DNA of 64,000 nt from Pagrus major (lineage: Eukaryota > Chordata > Actinopteri > Spariformes > Sparidae): assembly GCF_040436345.1 (NCBI RefSeq), contig NC_133233.1, positions 11,737,381 through 11,801,380 on the forward strand, in the 5' to 3' direction. This document shows, in pieces, positions 1 through 12,534 of this stretch (the first letter of the stretch is position 1; each line of letters begins with the position of its first letter). The notes below the pieces were generated by a model. It worked only from the letters and a program-made list of their open reading frames with translations, was not told the origin of the DNA and did not search any database. The position numbers and the translations under genes were made by a program.

Positions 1-1244
1 AAACAATTTAAAGGAGCTGGAGGGACCCAAAATAATGGATTTTATGTTACACAGAAAACCTTTATTTTTCACCTTGTCTTTAGCGAGATAAAACATTTAA
101 AATAATGTTGCTTTTATGAGGGGAAAAAAGTTATCCCTTTCTCCTCTCAGATCCAGGGGAATTCACAGCCCCTCGAACAATGACGGCGGTTATCCGACTG
201 AGGTCACTGAGGCAGACAGCTACAGGGAGCTCGCTTTTAAGGGAAATTTTCACTCCCCCGACAAATGAATAAAAATCCTTTTAACTACGGCGGACAGAAG
301 CAGAGCTAAAGTGAATGTCAGGTGTTGAAGGGTGTGATGTAGAGAGTGTGAGGAAAATCTTAAAATAACACGTGAATCCATCATTTCTACTGTTATAATA
401 GCTTTTAGGACTTAATTTAATTACTTTAATCAAATTAAGCATGCTGAACAAACAAAATCCGATGATAAGCAGCCTCACACACAAGTGTTTCCCAGATTCT
501 TCCTGCCACACAGAGGAAGTTGCTACTTATCTCCCCTCTTCCTCCCTGAGATAGTTTATTTTCTCTGTGGCTATAAAGGATGCCAACATGTAGGCAGGAA
601 CTTTCCATCGGTTGTGTGCTCTGACACCATGTATTACCACAAATACTGCAAGTGGATGCCATATCTACTGCCCTCCACTCAGTCTTCATACTCCTCAACA
701 AACAGCTCCATCAGTTTGTTGACTTCAGTCGACTTGAATGAATGTAGCCTTATAATAGTGATGCTGATCTACCAAAATTGGTATGTTGATATTTAATTAA
801 TGTTGGCAAGAGCTGGACAGAGGTGAACAAAACTGGAGGCAGGAGGTACAGCACTGTTTCCACAAGCGTCCCATCAGTTTGACCTTCCAGTAGTTATAAC
901 CCTTGACAGGCAGTGACAGACTGTCGGTCAGCCCCGTTATCAGCAGAGCTCTCTGACAGGAGAATGAACGACCTTGTAGTAGACCTCCAGCACAAGAGGC
1001 CATCGTGGTGTCCTCTCTTGACAAAACAACAAGAAGAGGATGTTGTTGTGATAGAAACGCTGACCTGCTCTGGGCAAATTAGGTCGCAGAGAGTCACTGC
1101 TACTTGTTGTTAGTTTATGAAAACAGATCTTTGCTCGTCCAAGTTTAAAAAGAGAGCAGAAAGAATGCAATTGGGTAAGAATAGAATATTAACTAGATCC
1201 ATCCTCGTGTTGTTATAAACTGTAGTTCTCTGTACAACAACAAA
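1..1244. other. Intergenic, no gene seen
   Basis: The short open frames here lack splice consensus, codon bias or recognisable domains on either strand. The sequence is AT-rich with no microsatellite or clear inverted repeat. I see nothing more to annotate. Confidence 0.6.
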
Positions 1245-1592
1245 TAAAACTAAATCTTGCAAAGGTTTTTCTTAGTCTGAGAAATTGGTCTGTGTTTCAA
1301 CTAATAGAATGATATTAGAGTAGATGTATTGTATTTATAGTCACTGCACCCACTCATTTATATCTATTAGGTTTTATCACTTTAATATCACTGTTCAATT
1401 ATTACATGTTTTCTGTTGTTATCCCCAAAAAATGCTCCATCATTCATCAGGCATTTTCCTTTCAAGGTTGAAATGCTTCTGAGGTAGCATTTAGGCTATC
1501 ATGCATGGGTAACGTAACAAAACGGTGGTCATGAAGGACCCTCCTCCACACTGAAGGTCAATCCTAGCTGGCCGATATTAGATATTAAAGTG
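1245..1592 (+). repeat. Direct duplication, copy A
   Basis: This stretch aligns by eye with 2359-2690 in the same orientation. Shared blocks include CTAAATCTTGCA, CTGAGAAATTGGTC, a 'tgttatcc' plus A-run plus 'atgct' block, and GGTCATGAAGGACCCTCCT followed by a 'gctggc..gatat.agatatta' tail. Divergence and indels show an old duplication or two insertions of one interspersed repeat. The MITE at 1758-2284 lies between the copies. Confidence 0.7.
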
Positions 1593-1757
1593 ACATTTTC
1601 TACACACAGTGGAAAATGTGGTCGACAGTGAGGATTGTGGATTTTCCTGAGCAACTAAGACATTGTTTTTGCAGTGGCAAAGAATGTCTTTGACAAAGAA
1701 TTAAAGCTGCATTGTTGTTTTTCTTTTCTTTATTGCTACTTGCTGTAAACAAAACAT

Positions 1758-2284
1758 TGAAAAAGGAGAAATATTACAAAATATTACATCTTCAGGTTCA
1801 TTTTATTTTGGATTACTACTAGAATAGGTTTACATGCTTTAATGCTCAATCAGTTTTCTCATACTGTCCAGTGCTGCAGCTCTGTATTCCCTCTCTGTCT
1901 GAAACGTTCTGTTTTAGCTCCTGTCTCTTTAAGGCCCTCCTCCAAAATACCCAGTCTGCTCTGATTGGTCAGCTCACGCATGCCTGAGCCAGCACTGCTC
2001 ACCGTGTCTCCAGTCAGCTCTGTCCTGTTTTTGCCGCCTTCAGTCAGCTTCACTTCTACCTTGCATATAGGCATATATTATGCAAATGTGTGACATGGTT
2101 GTAGGATTATGTCATGGAATTAAAGGCGGGACTACTGATGAGGCATTTGAGGCGGTGTTTTCTGTGGGAGAGATGAGTTGAATTTAGTCTTTTTAACTTT
2201 CAAGACCTTATATATGCACAAGAACCTATATAACACAGTGAAGGAAAGGAGAAAATCGAAAAAAGCATAATAGTTCTCCTTTAA
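1758..2284 (+). mobile_element. MITE family 1, copy 1
   Basis: A non-coding element of about 0.53 kb with short inverted ends (AAAGGAGAAATATT on the left, AATAGTTCTCCTTT on the right). It is flanked by TTAA on the right and a decayed TTGA on the left. The same family lies inverted at 35097-35611: both carry the segments around 'tctcccacagaaaac', 'agtagtc.cgcctttaa' and 'gagcattaaagcatgtaaacctat'. There is no transposase. TTAA flanks suggest mobilisation by a TTAA-targeting transposase of the piggyBac type, which is an inference. Confidence 0.65.
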
Positions 2285-2358
2285 GTTGATGTGGCTAACA
2301 AACATTAGCGTGCATTTGGATTCATGGTGTGATAAACTGCTGTTTTCTGTTAATTTAA

Positions 2359-2690
2359 CTAAATCTTGCACTGACTTGGGTAAAATCTTTGCTCAGTCTG
2401 AGAAATTGGTCAGTGTTTCAACTGTCACTGCTCAATAGCTTGTATTGTCTCTATTGTTATCCAAAAAAATGCTACATCATTATCCCACAAATTGCATTTC
2501 TGTCTCCGGGCTGAAAATGTTCTGCGGAAGCATTAAGGCTATTATGGGTAAATAACTCTTCACTGGCACACACTAATAACTTATGAGAGTGAGATTCATT
2601 TTAAAACTGATTTTCTGTAGCTGTGGTCATGAAGGACCCTCCTTCATACTGCATGTAGATCCTGGCTGGCTGATATCAGATATTATATAT
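2359..2690 (+). repeat. Direct duplication, copy B
   Basis: The partner of 1245-1592. It has the same order of blocks, with an extra segment around 2555-2615 (cacacactaataacttatgagag) that copy A lacks. Confidence 0.7.
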
Positions 2691-5081
2691 AATATGTTAT
2701 TATAATGGCTCATTCAATCCATTGTTAGATAGATACTTCACTTTATACCATCTGCAAAAACTGCAAGTTTATAAATATATATATGTTTTTCTGGATTTTA
2801 CATCGTCCTGATTTGCAATAGATTTTATGTCTTTATTTTATGTTTTATGTTGTTTATGTAGCCTTATTTTCAGCAAAGGTGACTGAAAGGTTTCATGGCA
2901 GTGCAGTGAAAATCATTAGAGGACACAGCTGCTTTTGCCTTTAAATCCTCTTCGTCTGTTGCTCTATCTATTCCAGCTGTTTCTGAGTCAACAGCAGTCA
3001 AGATTCCAACCTTCATACTAATTAAAAAAACTTCCCAGTGTTTGATATGAAGGGGAATACTAACATTTTTACAGCACTACAATCAGTGGAAGCAATCTGT
3101 CTGGTTGGCACTGCTAGTTGTTTACACGTTTCCCAGTTCATATCCCACAAATATTACAACTTAAAGAACATCATATTAAATCTGGATGTGTCATCTGTCA
3201 GTGAGTGAGACGATGTTAAAATCTTGATTTCTCCCCAGTTTACCATCAGCTGCTGCTGCTCTGAAGCCTCAGCCTCAGTGACAAGCTTCAGATGTTTATC
3301 ACATTTCCAAAAATGCCCACAGCCACAGGAGAGGCGAACCTGCCAGGCACACAATGTGACTTATTTAGATGTCCTCAGCTCAGTTTGAAGTTATTTTGCT
3401 CACGGACAAAAGCAATCACTTCCTCATAAAAAACGGTCTGTGGGACTCACAGCAAAGAAGCCCTCGGTGATTGACTGCCGGGTGATTATTATTCACCTCC
3501 CGGCTGATGTGGCAGGTGAGGCGAACAAAAATTAATTCAGACGGAGAGTGAATAAGGGAAGCAAGGGGGGGGAAAAGCCATCGTGAAGGTGGAAAAAGTA
3601 GAAAGGGGGTAAATCTGGAGGGCGATTTGTGCACTAAAGGCAAAATATTTTATACTTCTGGTTTAGCGCATGTTGCAACAGATTTGATTTTGATCCAAAA
3701 CTGGTCCCGGATGGATAAAATAAACCACATTGAAGTTAAGTATCACTTCTTGGCTTGAAAGCCCAGAGGACTTTTCCTTCTGGCAGGCCTCAGTAGAAGT
3801 GTCCAGGCTGTGTCTGTCCGAGTGGACTCTTCCATGTCGGGGGATCTAATAGAGGTCAAGGAGGAGAGAGAGGAAGAGGAGACTGGAGAGTGACACAGAT
3901 GTGCAAGACGGGGGGGGGGGGACTCTGGGTACTTGGCAAACAAAAGCAGGAAGAGGGGGAGGAGGAGAGGTGGGACACTGGACAACCATGACGGAGAAAG
4001 ACAGAAATAAAATGCCAGTGGCGGAGAAGAGAATCAATTATGGGGGACTTTCCGGAGAGAAATGCTCTTTTTTTTTACCTATTACACTGTTTGTATGTGT
4101 GTTGTTGGGCGGCAGACAGTAAGGTGGTGCAGCAGGTCTGCTTATGATTGCTGGGCTGTCGTTCGACAGCATAAGGTGGGTGACTGTCAGGCTCCATGAA
4201 GGGCTTTTGGGATAACAGCTCTATATAAATGCAGTCCATTTACCATGTGGAGAGGAAAATTACAGCCAAGCTTGAGCGGAATAGGCCCCCGTGGAGAAAA
4301 TCCATCTGTCTATGAGCTATCATGGCCTGTTTGAGCTGCTGCACTGAGCATCTCGTCAACATTTAGCCAGCGCTGGAGCATCTCAACGAAAAAACAGCGT
4401 CATTAAAAATGATTCTTTTTTAGCATTTGTCTTGTGTAAAAGTGTATTCATATGAGCGTTAACAGTTTCAGATGCAAAGCGCAGGCTGCTGGTGACAGAT
4501 AAGGAGCATGGACACAGTGAATTGGCAGAATCAGCCCATTTTAAAAATTCCCAGTCGCTCTTCGCTAACATAGATAATTAACCGGAAAAACAGCATTAGA
4601 CAGTCTACGCAATCCAGGCTTTCATCAGTATTCCCCCGTGCACTCTTCAACTCTAGACAAGTGTTTAATATTAAAACATAAAAGCCAAAAAACGGCCTAA
4701 AGCCACTCTGTATCATCCCCTCTTTGACAAACCACAAAAACAAGCTCCACTGGAACATTTGCATCCAACAAAAGGCAAACATTTGTTGTTTGGATTCACA
4801 TCATGGCAGGCATTAATTATCCTCTTTATGTAGGCTTTTAGAAAAACACCAAATGCTTCGAAGAGGAATAACAGTCGCATGGCTACACAGACGAAGACGA
4901 TGCTATAAATTTAGACATTCAGTCGAAATGGGCTACTTTTCCCTTTCAGACAAATAAGCTGTTTATATTCAGGCTTGGCACCATGATATAAAGTTCACAA
5001 CAAGCCCGTCTGCCCGATCATTGGGCCTCAATTTTCTGCCTCCTTAAGTCAAAATGACAGATAGAATTGATGCACTTTTCC
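2691..5081. other. Intergenic, no gene supported
   Basis: Both strands carry several 60-80 residue open frames, but none has paired splice sites or a recognisable domain. A purine-rich stretch with a G-run at 3901-3960 makes the low-complexity minus-strand frame there. Moderately GC-rich blocks at 3400-3620 and 4120-4340 could be conserved non-coding DNA. That would need cross-species comparison. Confidence 0.5.
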
Positions 5082-5343
5082 TTAAAGGTGCACTCTGTAG
5101 TTTTGGGGAAGACATTTTAACCAGAAGAGAAAAATCTTCATTGACTGATTTTACTTTGTTTATATGTGGCGGACCCTGCCACCTTTCTAGCTTCAAACAG
5201 TGTTCTGGGGACCTTATTTTCCTCTGAGAACAGCTTGTTAATTCAGTTATATTTCTGAACTTGCATTATTACCTCATTAATATTGTAAATATTAAAAGTC
5301 TGTGTTTGAATTTGTTCTCCAAAACGACATAGTGCCCCTTTAA
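5082..5343 (+). mobile_element. MITE family 2, full copy
   Basis: A 262-bp element bounded by TTAA on both sides. The left end TTAAAGGTGCACTCTGTAG is matched in inverse by the right end CATAGTGCCCCTTTAA; the inverted repeat continues as GTTTTGGGGAA against TTCTCCAAAAC. The interior 'gtttatatgtgg.ggaccctgccacctttc.agcttc' block recurs at 15.7 kb and, inverted, at 16.7 kb. Another end lies near 12.98 kb. No open frame of note. Confidence 0.8.
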
Positions 5344-7208
5344 ATGGCCAAACTTGTTGAGCCACAGCAGCAGTAAACACTTTTGTGCCATAATAATGCA
5401 GACCTCCACACAGCTGATCGGTAATAAAGGTGTCAGCTTGTTTCTGGGCATGAATTACTCTCCTCCACCACAATCTGTGTGATAAAAGCCAGAGCACAGC
5501 AGAGGAATGCATTATCACTCCGATATAGCTGCTGAACAGACAGACGCATGGAGGTTGAGACCACTGACGTCTGATAAAAACACAAATACGTACCCCCATT
5601 AATCAGTGTAATTTAGAAAACACAGTGACTTCGAGGTGAGATCTATCAACCTGACTGTTTTTGTCAAAATCCATTAAGCAGCTATCTAATATAACCCGTT
5701 TCCTGCATGTAAAGAAACTGAGCAAAAAGGCCTTATTTCTGTCAGCGGTCTGACCAGCCGTGCCAAGGACCTCTGCCTCGGAGCCAGTCAGGACAGTGCC
5801 AACAAGCTGTTCATCATCCTGTCTGAGAGACAAAAGGGCAAGAGAGAAAAGACAGCAGAGGAGGCAGGGAGGAGGACGGACAGAGATAAATTCAGATTGC
5901 AACACCAAGTCAGACACTGTGAGTACAGACTGGGCTGTTTTAAGGTTATTAACGAATCAAAAACCTTCACTGACATCTTTGTTCGGGTCCAATACCAGGG
6001 AGAGCTGCAGCAACACCAGTGGAGTAGAGTTAGTGGAAGTGTCTCTCTTTGCTGTCTAGTGTGTTAATTAAAAACTAATCAAAACTTATTCTGACTCTAA
6101 TCCGGCTTCTGCATGAATAAACACACTGTCTGACACTCGCAGCTGCGTTGCTTATGGGGCCAATTGGTGCTAAAACACATGAACCATAAAAGTATTGGTA
6201 ATTTGAAAAATGTACTCAATTAGGCCTTCTTATATTGCTCAGTGTAAAAACTTTATAAATCTCTCAGCAGCAAGAGTCATTAGTTAGTTCATTTCCTCAG
6301 CACAGCTCTGTCAGCGCTGTCACTTAACAGCCTCCACACCCAACAGAAAACACGACGTTTATCAGGCAGCAGGCCTACAGTTTTAGAGGCATTTACCCAA
6401 CATAAACAGCTAGCGTAACGTTAGCCTCGGTGTTAGCCCTCCAGATGTGCTGTCATCACAGTGAAGCCTACAAACCCAAAACCACTCTGGAATGTCGGGT
6501 TATCGGTGGGGAGATAACGTTAGCACGAGCTCACAACATAGCTCCAAAGATAGCATGTGCCAGACCAAACTCTCTTTAAGACAGCTAACAAACTGTCAAA
6601 GTAACAGAGTGTTATGTAATGAGTAACTGTAATATATCACTAAAGTTCAAATAGTAATCCCTTACACTACTTTTTATTGTAACGCTTCACTAAGGGACTA
6701 TGAAAATCATTGGGATGAGAAGTTGGACTGAACATTATGTTTCACTTTTTAAAAAGACAAAGCCTGTCCCAACATTATTAAGATATAAAGAGATATAATT
6801 CAACCCCATCCCCATAATTACTTTAAGTAGGCCTAACTATGTTGACGCTGTGAAATTGGTACAATTCATTTAGCCATTAATATCCAAAAATAAAAGCAAG
6901 AGAAAGAATCCAAACCTTAAATATCAAAAGAGTGCTATACAATTGTTGGATGCACAATTTTAGACATGAAGGATCAAAACTGATATGCAGAACCAGAGAT
7001 AGTGTCTGTACATGTTTTTCCACACTTGATTCTTCCTTGTGAAAATCCGGCGCCTACATTTCCCACAGTGCAACTCGAATGCCGACAGCTTGGTCCGATC
7101 TTTGTGTGTGTTAGTCTAATATCAGCTAATGTAGCCTCGGGCAGAGATGACTACAAAACTACATCACCAACAACCGACATCACTTGAGGCGACTCATCAG
7201 ACTTTGCG
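5344..7208. other. Intergenic, no gene seen
   Basis: Mixed-composition sequence without convincing exons. Runs such as 'cagctagcgtaacgttagc' (6408-6425) look like old interspersed repeats common in fish, but no ends can be defined. Confidence 0.5.
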
Positions 7209-7216
7209 TCTACATA

Positions 7217-8604
7217 CAGGGCCGGTTTTTGCTATGGGCAATGTGGGCGACCGCCCAGGGCGCAAACTATGGGAGGGCGCACGAGCGCCCTCAAAAAAAA
7301 AAAAAGACAAAACAAAACTCGCCAGTTTTCTAGACTACCGCTCATTTCCATGTCAAGTTAGTGGAGTGGGCGCTCATTGTCACATCAACTTGCTGCTGAG
7401 AGTCACACAGGTTGTGTGTGTCAGCAGAGGCGGGGGGGGGGGGGGATAGACTGATGATCCCAGGCCACATAACACAAACTGCTTCCAAATAAATTGTATT
7501 TCATTCCTAAAATTAATATAGACCCATATACCTACATGTAATTAATTGGGTTATGTGAAAAATGTAAAAAAAAAAATTAAATTAAATTAAAAAATCTGTG
7601 CATGCATCTACGTGAATTTGTTTACATCACGTGACTCCGGTTGTTTGACGGGCGAACGGACGGTGTTGGCAAAAGGTAATGATGTCGAGTCTTCATCTTC
7701 ATCATGGATCAAAGTAAAAGACCAGAGAAGCCATCAGGTGCCCAGTTCAGAAAAAGAAGAAGAGGAGAAACGGGCAAAAGATAAAGGTATGCAGATTTCT
7801 ATGAGTGACGTGAGTGACAGTAGCCTATAGGCTGTTTATTAGCCTCTTGCTAATATGTTGCTACTTAGCCACAGAAGAAGACTGTATTTGTTTTTTTAGT
7901 TTTGCTGAACTAGCAACTATTAGAATTGAGGCATCATGTCATGCAATTAATTTCACCCATAGGCAGCCTAGGCTAGTTTGTGTTTGCAACACAACAAGTG
8001 CAAATTCACACAGACGTCCTGACTGTGGAGTTTTTAATGCTATACGCTATATGCTAACTTAAATAACTTCTAATATACACTGACATGGCATTTTGTAAGC
8101 TACGTGTGATATAGCTTTTTGAATAATTTGTAGTGTGTTATGCTTAGTTAATAGGATGTTAACAAATGTTAATAAAATGTGCATTATGGTCATTTTAATT
8201 GGGTAACTGATGCATGTGTGATGTAAGTGTGATCTAACTTACATATTGTATCTTAATTGTAAATTCAGGGGCACTTCTGTATGTATGTGTGTGTTTTTGC
8301 ATAATTTTATACTATTGTAAATGCTATAAATGCTGTGAATAACATGTATACTAATGACAATACAATATATTTTTTAGCTTTCTTCAGGGAGCATGGTTAT
8401 TATGTTACTACTATTATGTTACTTATTACTGTATTTCATTTATTTATCTTGTTTTTTTCTCTGTTCTTGTTACCTTTTTGTATTTAAGATTATATGTAAT
8501 AAAATAATACAAATAATCTTTTTTCTTTTTTTGGGGGGGGGGGGGGGGGGGGGGGGTCAAGGGATGGTTCGCCCAGGGCGTAAATCTAGCAAGGACCGCC
8601 CCTG
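7217..8604 (+). mobile_element. hAT-type DNA transposon, non-autonomous
   Basis: A 1388-bp element flanked on both sides by the identical 8-bp target duplication TCTACATA (7209-7216 and 8605-8612). It starts CAGGGCCGGTTTTTGCTA and ends TAGCAAGGACCGCCCCTG, an imperfect inverted pair. Subterminal CGCCCAGGGCG occurs at both ends in the same orientation. An 8-bp duplication with CAGGG ends is typical of the hAT superfamily. Inside are G-runs (7431-7446 and about 8534-8556) and one decayed transposase-like first exon, but no catalytic region. It must therefore have been mobilised in trans. Confidence 0.85.
7704..7790 (+). pseudogene. Decayed first exon of hAT/TTF-type transposase
   Basis: From ATG at 7704 the frame reads MDQSKRPEKPSGAQFRKRR and then stops. 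The 'KPSGAQFRK' stretch followed by Lys/Glu-rich sequence is the usual N-terminus of hAT transposases with a TTF/zf-MYM domain, from memory. The expected E/K-rich continuation (EEEEKRAKDK) is in another frame from about 7757, so there is a frameshift. A GTATGC donor follows at about 7788. The rest of the transposase is absent. Confidence 0.55.
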
Positions 8605-8612
8605 TCTACATA

Positions 8613-9535
8613 CAACCTTTTCAGCACTAAATACTGACGGTTGTTTGCCTTCATTAAAAGCTGCTGCAGACTTCTTCTGTGGCGAGGAAATGTTAATAAA
8701 TTGCTCTCCTCAGAGCACTTTTAACAACCTGAACATGAGTCAGGGTCTAGGTGTTAATGAAATGTCAATCTCAGCTTCAGAGTATTGAGCAACAATTGAT
8801 TCCCACAGGGAGCAGCAGATTACTGCCTAACAGGCTGGTAAACTGAGACGGAGTTGAGTATTTCCTCATTCAGTTGGTCTGACGGCTTCCACTCATTACA
8901 TTGTGTCCGCTGTCGTCATGTGAACTACATGAAATCTCAGTTAAAAAAAAATTACTTTCTGCTCGCACGACTTCTGTCAGTATAATTGCATGTGATTATG
9001 TGTGGCCTACTCCTGTCATCATTAACTCACTTCAGTCTATTATCTGTCATTAATTTCAGTCTTCAGACTCAGTTTTGAGTCACACATCCAATATTCAGTT
9101 TTAATGGTGCTCATTACAACCTTTTCTTTTCTGTGATTGGAAATCTGACGAGCCTTTGACAGAAAACCACCTCACTGTCAGATCTCTTATACTCTGATAT
9201 AAAGAGACAACTAATGACCATTTGGCTCAACCTTTTTGCCCTCGTGCTTCTCCTTCCAGGAGTCAGTGGCAGTATATGACGTCTGCTGCGAATGAGACCA
9301 GATAATGAGGTTGTGTTCTCGCTGCTTCCTCGAACTATTATTTATCATAAGACATTCTCGTCTCGACTAATTTGCTGATTATTTACTTGAGTAATCAACT
9401 GATGGTTTAGATCAGAGGTACCCAAACTTTTATGTCTTGGGGGGCCAAAACTGAAATTACATGGTGGACTGTTGTGGATTGTTGTTGTACGTATGGAAGC
9501 CCAGAGAGGCAAGTGATTTCTCTTATGTTTACGAC
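8613..9535. other. Intergenic, no gene seen
   Basis: No convincing exons. From about 9415 the sequence 'gaggtacccaaactttt...ggggggccaaaactgaaatta' resembles sequence near 12788-12830 ('ggggtgccaaaactgaagctta'), so a small interspersed repeat fragment is present. Confidence 0.5.
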
Positions 9536-9931
9536 TTAAAGGTGCAATATGTAAGAATTTTAGTTAAAAACATTCAACAATTAACTAAAATTATCAACAG
9601 AATTTGAAGAAATAAACAATTTGACATGTCAAAGACGTCTATGCATTGTCTTGCAGAGATATCTGTTGAAGTTAGCATGCTAATCAGGTAGCCCCTAGCT
9701 ACTTTGTGCCTCAAGAGATGGCGGTCCGATTGTAAACACCAACACTCCCCGGCTGCTCTGAGCTCCCAGTTCGGGGGAGCCAGCTTATACGACTGCTACC
9801 TGCACGGCTAACTTTCTTACTCATTAACGGCAGCTACACTTAGCAGCAGTTAGCGGTTACTCTGGTGATATGCTGCCCCCTACTTGTCTGAATTAGAGAA
9901 GTGACCAGTTTCTTACATGTTGCACCTTTAA
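9536..9931 (+). mobile_element. MITE family 3, full copy
   Basis: A 396-bp element with TTAA at each edge (9536-9539 and 9928-9931). The terminal inverted repeats are TTAAAGGTGCAATATGTAAG and CTTACATGTTGCACCTTTAA. The interior is non-coding. A partial copy in a myosin intron (46437-46730) carries the same TAAGAATT end and, in inverse, the segment around 'gcagagatatctgttgaagttagcatgct'. Confidence 0.8.
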
Positions 9932-12534
9932 GAACAGTGGGGAAAAAGTTTTGCCAGGATAACCTTTCCAAGTTCCTTACATTTCTTTTTTTCATTCGCC
10001 TCTTGTTCCCTTAATTGACTGATTTTCTGCACAAATTGTCTCATATTTTGGGAAAAGTCAAATACACTTAGGGATCCTACACAGGCCTAATAACTCACAA
10101 AAAATAAAACAGCAGAAACATCTGCCGGGCCAAATCAAACCTTATGTTGGGCTCCACTCTGGGCAGCCCTGGTTTGGATGATAAATGGTCTACACTACAG
10201 TATAGTGATTACAGTTTGGTCACAGACCAAGTAGTCTAAGCATACTTCTTTAAATAGTGACTGAATGTTTGGTATGTTTGCTTTGACTTAACAAAATAAA
10301 GATGACTTAACTGACTTAATTCATTTGTTGTCAGCTAATCAGTTAATTGACTAACACCATCATTTGCAGTGTGTTTCCGCAGCGTAGATGAGAAGAGATC
10401 TCATCTAAACCTCTCATACCTTTTTTAACCAAAACTTTTCAATAAGCAGTGTTTGGATGGAATACTAGTCCAAACCGATACTAGGTCCATCTTTAAAGTC
10501 TAAAAGGCCTCTGCAATCTGTTGACCATATGGCACTCAGAAAAACACCCTCTGTTTCATGGAGTCAGCCTGACCTCAGCATTAGACTGTGATATGAGCAG
10601 GATGAGCGAGGAGACAAAGTTCAAGCCCCTCCTGGTGCATGAATCTTTAACAGGCAGCTGAAAGATTAATAATGCTCTTAACATGCTCGCACTGCAGTCG
10701 AACTACGGAGGAAGCTCAAATGTGACAGCGTCTGTGAATCAGCAGCATGTTTGAACTGAATATCTATAGGCTCTGTTATACCAAGCAAGTTTGCACCAAA
10801 GTCAGGGAGGTGGTCATCCGAGTGTCAGGTGAGCAGGCCGAGCATGGCAGAATAGATTACGTCCTGGATAATTTTATGATATTTAGCTGTGTCTTCATGC
10901 ATTTGTAAGTGTAGCAAACACCAGAGGCCTCACAAGGTACTTTAATTGAAAATTTCGGATGGCAGATTTTCTAAACTCTGACTGAACATCCCTCCTCTCA
11001 GTCCATGTAACTTCTGTTGATGTAACTAGGGCTGGAACTATCCTATTCATTTCTCGATTTTCACCATTAAAACACACTTTTCCATTAAAGATAGGCACGA
11101 GCTCCTCATCGCCATGTTGCGTGCTGTATCTCACATTGCATTCACAATACGTAGATCTGTTAAGGAAGATCTGTTGAAATTTGAAATTTCTTTATGTTGC
11201 AACTTTATGTTTCTTAAGGTTCAATTTTCAATTTTATGTTGTGACAATGCTGTGTTTATGGTCTGGTTATGTTTAAGAACAATAAGAACTCTTGATAAGG
11301 GTTGGTAAAGATCATGTTTTGGCTTAAAATACCTGTTTTGGTTACCAGAAACGTGGCTGGAAATTGTCTATTTAAAAGATCCAGTGGTGTCATGGCTACG
11401 AATGCTCGAACGCTGTGGTCCTTCATCAAACATATCCACTGATTTCTCACTTAAAATGTTGAAACACATTCTCGAACTGCGGTCAGAGGTTTGGCAGCCT
11501 TCTCGCCAGTGACACCACCACCATCCCCTCCACCTCCTGATATGACAGCTCCTAAACATGTATTATGAACGTGATATGACAGTTATTGGAGAAATATCAT
11601 TATGGTTCGTATGACAACATTTTATTCAGGCGACTGGGCTTCAGCGCCTCACATTTCTTCACTTAAGAGAATAATTTGCCTTAAATGACTAAACTTGAAA
11701 GCATTTCAGTCCTGGAATGTGCAGGTGATAAACACCACCGTGTATAACGACATCCACGTGTGAGGAAACATGTGGACGTCAGACGCATGCACTGAAATGA
11801 GCTCAACACACTGAAATCCCCTCACAGGTCTATGAATAGTACTTTCCAAAAACATTTTCTTCACAACAATGTTTTTGTCAGATGGCGGTGGAACAGAAGC
11901 ACCCCAAGGCATTTTCCCTCGCTGTGAGAGAGTATGAATAGCTGTTTATTGGGGTAAGCAGATGCTCCACAGTCAGTGGGAATCACTCCATGCAGATGGG
12001 GACCTTGTACTCTACTTTCTGCTGCATCCACCACTCCGGCCTCAGACTGAAAGCAACCATCAGAATGACTTAGTTTGATACTACGAGTTATGTTCTGGTT
12101 TTTTCTTTGAACACAATGGAATCCAACTCCCTTCTTCCTAGCGGGGGATCTTGATGGGAAACTATTTTAGTCTAGACAAGAGCTATCACAGGAAACCACT
12201 GCTACTCTTGACAGCATGGGAATATAACCTCCTGTTGCTTTGATAGCAGCAGCTGCTGTGAAATCACCCCATTTGTCATTTTTGGACACTCGAAAACACA
12301 GATGAAAGTCTGTTTGATCACATATAAATCTTTTTTCTCTGCTGCTTGCCATCACACTGGAATCGGCATTTTGAAAGACATGCTTCAAGTCAGAGAAGGA
12401 CCATCTGAGCTAGTTTTCTGCTTGGCCTTACAGCGCTGTGGGGCCACAGCTGTTACGTGGCAGGGATCCAGGGGAGTCCAAGCTGGAGGTCTTGGCAGGA
12501 CACAAAGACCACATCTTCTTGTCTCTATACACTT
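9932..12534. other. Intergenic, no gene supported
   Basis: The short frames show no splice-site pairs. Around 11028 'actagggctggaactatcc' looks like the end of a hAT-like MITE of the TAGGGCTG type. Otherwise I see nothing. Confidence 0.45.

Noticed and set aside
3743..4122. Coding gene over the overlapping 73-80 residue frames
   Set aside because: A purine-rich low-complexity block with a G-run gives open frames on both strands. No splice sites or domain.
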